A stretch of 64,000 nucleotides of DNA from Gracilaria domingensis. Its lineage: Eukaryota; Rhodophyta; Florideophyceae; Gracilariales; Gracilariaceae. Below the pieces are notes generated by a model, which was not told the origin of the DNA, searched no databases, and was given only the letters and a program-made list of their open reading frames with translations. The DNA lies in the NCBI GenBank assembly GCA_022539475.1, contig VCMS01000108.1, positions 1-64,000 of the forward strand. Reading direction: 5' to 3'. Shown in pieces: positions 61,529 to 64,000 of this stretch. Position numbers and translations under genes: made by a program. Every line of letters begins with the position of its first letter. Positions within the stretch are counted from its first letter, which is position 1.

Positions 61529-63815
61529 TGTGAGGAAGAAAAGAGGGGTGAAGGAAAAGTGAGCGGTGCATGCGCTGCGCCGCTCATTTTTTTATTTTGA
61601 AGAGTACGCCGACACGCGCAGGGCGCACTACTTCTGTAAGCGCGCCAGTAAAATTTCGAGGAGCGGCGCAATGATGTGCGACGCATCATTGCGGCGCCCC
61701 TCGCACACGAATATTATACCGCGAATTACGCCGCCCGTATACAGCGTCGGCGCCTGCTGATAAGGTCCATAAGGCGGCGCCGGTTCGCGTAAACGTCGAA
61801 ATTCCCGGTAGAAACCTCTCGGAGAAACTGCTACAATTCTCCGAGAAGCGCTTCCGAAAACCCAAACCCCAGGACTTCCTGGGGCAGGGTGTGTTCGGCG
61901 TCCTGCACAGTGGGGGCGGTGGGCGGTGCCGGAACCGCCTCCACGTCCACGACAGGGCCGAGCCCAGGTAAGGACTCGTTGGCTTGCGATGGGACCGGGC
62001 TGGTGACGTGATCCTTCATGACGAAATGTAGTTGATAGGTTGACGAACGATAGAGATAGGAGCATAAGACGCACGAGACTTATTCTTATAGTCTAGATCA
62101 TAGGTTAGTTTGCATCTGAATTTGCCATGACGGCAGGTCATGGCAAGTGTAATTGCCATGATGGCAGGTCATGGCAGTTTCATTCGCCAGCATGGCGGTA
62201 TGACACCTTTTCATAGGTACAAGTGCATTCCACGACGAAGGCTGCGTGGCGTAGGCGCCCCCTGCGGTGGCAAATGCGCCAAACATATCTACCGTCTACA
62301 GCTCTCATTGGGTAGGGCAGTAGATACAACGCAGCCATTGGCCAAGCCAACCGTACCGTCGATTCTCGCCGGGAATCGACGCTGCGGTTGTGCATAAAAG
62401 GGCCGGAGCAGTCGCCTCCGACTCAACTCCGGCCAGACCACTTCCCCTTCAAAGAGCTCCCCCAACCCCCCACTCCTCATCTCTTTCCCCCTTTGTAGTC
62501 TCAACCTTCTTCCCCCCATCCCCAACCTCTCTCACTCTCCCCCTTTGGCGGCTTGGTCTCACCGCCCACAACCTTCCCTGCTACTCACACAGCCCCTCCT
62601 CTAGGCTCGTCTCGTGTGAGTCGGCAAAGCGTCCGCACTACCCTACCGTTGGGTTAGCCTTGTGCGGGCGTGCCTCTCTCTCCCGAAGTCCGTTCTTCCT
62701 GGTTCCCAGTCTCTCCGTCTTCTCCGTGGTGGTTCTCCTTGTTGTCGTTGTTCTCGTTATCATTGTTTCCCGTTTCTACGCGCCACGGTTGTCTTTGTTG
62801 TTGCTTCCCTTCGTTCCTTCGTCGTTGTGCGGGCCTCGCCTGCCTGCATCTGTTTCTTTGCTTCTCTTGTCGGCCTTCGACTCTGGTTTCGCTGGTTCTT
62901 TTGAATTGCGATTCCGTTCTTCAAATAGTGCTGCTTTGCACCTTTTGTTGCTAGACACACTGTGTGATACGGCGTAGGGTCCCCATTAACCCACGGCCCT
63001 GAGGCAATCGTTCAAGAGTAAGTTGTTCTCAGCTGCTCTTTTGGCATTTTGTGTGACTACTAACCTCTTGTTTCTTTCACATCAAGTGCCAAAGTCTTTC
63101 GTCTCATCCAGCGAGTATTCGTCCGTGGTTGACCCGTACGAGCGTCTAGAAGAAGTCCCCGATCCCGTTCCGCAGATAAAGAAGACGGCTGTGCAGCCTC
63201 TTGACGGGCCACGCGAGCGCCACATTTTTCGCGTAGCCACTCAGAAGGAGAAGCGCCGTCGCAACCCTCCGCCGCGTAAGCGAATCTTCCAACGCTGTCG
63301 TGTCTGTGACATCAAGGTCCAGAGCCAGCGTCAGCTTGAAGTCCATCAAGCCGGCCGTCGCCATCGCAGAGCTTTGCGCCGTGCAAATTACACCGAGCTG
63401 GACATCCACTGCAAGGCTTGCGACATCCGGTTCTCTGAAGCCCACGATCTGCGCGTCCACTACAGGAGCCTTCGTCATCGTGCGACACTTAGAAAGAAGA
63501 ACAATACTATCTTTTAGAGCACAGGTCTCTCTTCTCATTGTCCAGTTGTGACACATTCCTATCCATATCGCATTACATATATCATCCTTGTTTGTTTTTC
63601 CTTATTTTTTTGTCTATCGTTTGGTACCGCTATTCTGTTCTTGTGTTCGTGCTTTTGTTGTTTGGCTTCTGCCGCACTCTATCTACGTAAGCTTATATTT
63701 GGCTAGTGCTTCTTCGTCCGGTTGGACTGGTACTCTACGAGAGCAAACCTTATTTTTATTGTTTTTGCCCCCTTTGGCTGTAACCGCCGGCGTCATCACC
63801 AAAATGGCGTTTTCA
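61529..63815 (+). repeat. 3' LTR of the Gypsy element
   Basis: 2,287 bp, nearly identical to the 5' LTR. It ends TTTTCA at 63,815, followed by the target repeat GGGAC. The DNA just before 61,529 is not strongly purine-rich, so the plus-strand primer site is atypical or lies further in. Confidence 0.92.
63023..63517 (+). CDS. Second copy of the LTR-encoded zinc-finger ORF
   Basis: Duplicate in the 3' LTR of the frame at 54,522-55,016; the predicted residues appear identical throughout. The differences I saw between the two LTRs all lie outside this frame, mostly in the first 1.9 kb. The same intron-like signals precede it. Confidence 0.65.
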   Translation: MFSAALLAFCVTTNLLFLSHQVPKSFVSSSEYSSVVDPYERLEEVPDPVPQIKKTAVQPLDGPRERHIFRVATQKEKRRRNPPPRKRIFQRCRVCDIKVQSQRQLEVHQAGRRHRRALRRANYTELDIHCKACDIRFSEAHDLRVHYRSLRHRATLRKKNNTIF

Positions 63816-64000
63816 GGGACTTCCGAAACAAGGCGGAGTGTAATGCATCCAATGCATGCATTTTGCATGGTTCTCATGAACCTGTTTCAATACCTTTCAT
63901 CCCGACGGCTCCTAATGATCCCCTTGTTACTCAAGATGAGGATACGACGCAAAGCTACATGTCTGGAACCCCACTCCCGTCTTCTCCCGTGCTCTTTTTC
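63816..64000. other. Flank to the right of the Gypsy element
   Basis: Begins with the second copy of the GGGAC target repeat. The rest contains ATGCAT-rich sequence (near 63,843-63,870) but no recognised gene in the 185 bp available. Confidence 0.5.

Larger units (their letters stand above)
53027..63815 (+). mobile_element. Gypsy (Metaviridae-like) LTR retrotransposon, complete-looking
   Basis: 5' LTR 53,027-55,314, gag-protease ORF, overlapping pol ORF, a third ORF, and 3' LTR 61,529-63,815. It is flanked by the 5-bp direct repeat GGGAC (53,022-53,026 and 63,816-63,820). The LTRs start TGTG and end TTCA. By eye they differ at only about 15-20 of 2,288 positions, so the insertion is young. 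The order PR-RT-RH-IN defines Gypsy. It looks whole. The unusual features are the very long LTRs and a zinc-finger ORF inside each. Confidence 0.93.

Noticed and set aside
1-64000. tRNA and rRNA genes and CRISPR arrays
   Set aside because: No cloverleaf with a GGTTCGAATCC-like box, no rRNA core sequence and no regularly spaced direct-repeat array was found. The sequence is eukaryotic repeat DNA.

Overview
This is a eukaryotic nuclear window dominated by mobile elements. It shows Copia and Gypsy LTR retrotransposons, a LINE, a KDZ/Plavaka-like DNA transposase and only a few host-like genes. The host-like genes and the large transposon ORFs read as single exons. That, together with mid-range GC and LTR-rich, gene-poor content, fits a multicellular red alga, but I cannot prove the organism from sequence alone; another alga or an oomycete remains possible.

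Layout. (1) 1-20,900: a nest of one Copia family (copies A-E) with about 780-bp LTRs. Copy A is on +, copies B, C and D are on -, E is a short fragment, and a piece of a second Copia family is trapped between LTRs. Positions 1-2,799 and about 6,973-9,770 are inverted copies. (2) 20,900-25,985: a decayed LINE with a long leader, ORF1, a second small ORF and an endonuclease-RT ORF cut off inside the RT. (3) 25,986-28,026: no gene, but several strong hairpins and a degenerate tandem repeat. (4) 28,027-42,524: the most interesting region. A KDZ/Plavaka-like transposase (+) faces an array of minus-strand genes (a coiled-coil protein, a beta-class-like DNA methyltransferase and further ORFs). This array is separated by a roughly 1.3-kb nested palindrome from a divergent plus-strand array carrying a ParB-like protein and a 2-oxoglutarate/Fe(II) dioxygenase. 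(5) 42,783-51,557: host-like sequence. It holds two tail-to-tail HAD phosphatase copies (one dead), a ketopantoate-reductase-like gene, a ribulose-phosphate-epimerase fragment, three tandem hairpin units, a coiled-coil ORF and a UBE2O-like ubiquitin-conjugase fragment. (6) 52,824-52,951: a fold-back element. (7) 53,027-63,815: a young, complete-looking Gypsy element with 2.29-kb LTRs, a GGGAC target duplication and, unusually, a zinc-finger ORF inside each LTR.

How the genes may work together. In region 4 a transposase, a DNA methyltransferase, a dioxygenase of a superfamily that includes DNA-base oxidases, and a ParB-fold protein next to a large palindromic array suggest a mobile element that writes and possibly erases or reads DNA marks. 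The architecture is seen directly; the biochemical link is inference. The methyltransferase and dioxygenase frames contain interruptions, so this copy may be partly decayed.
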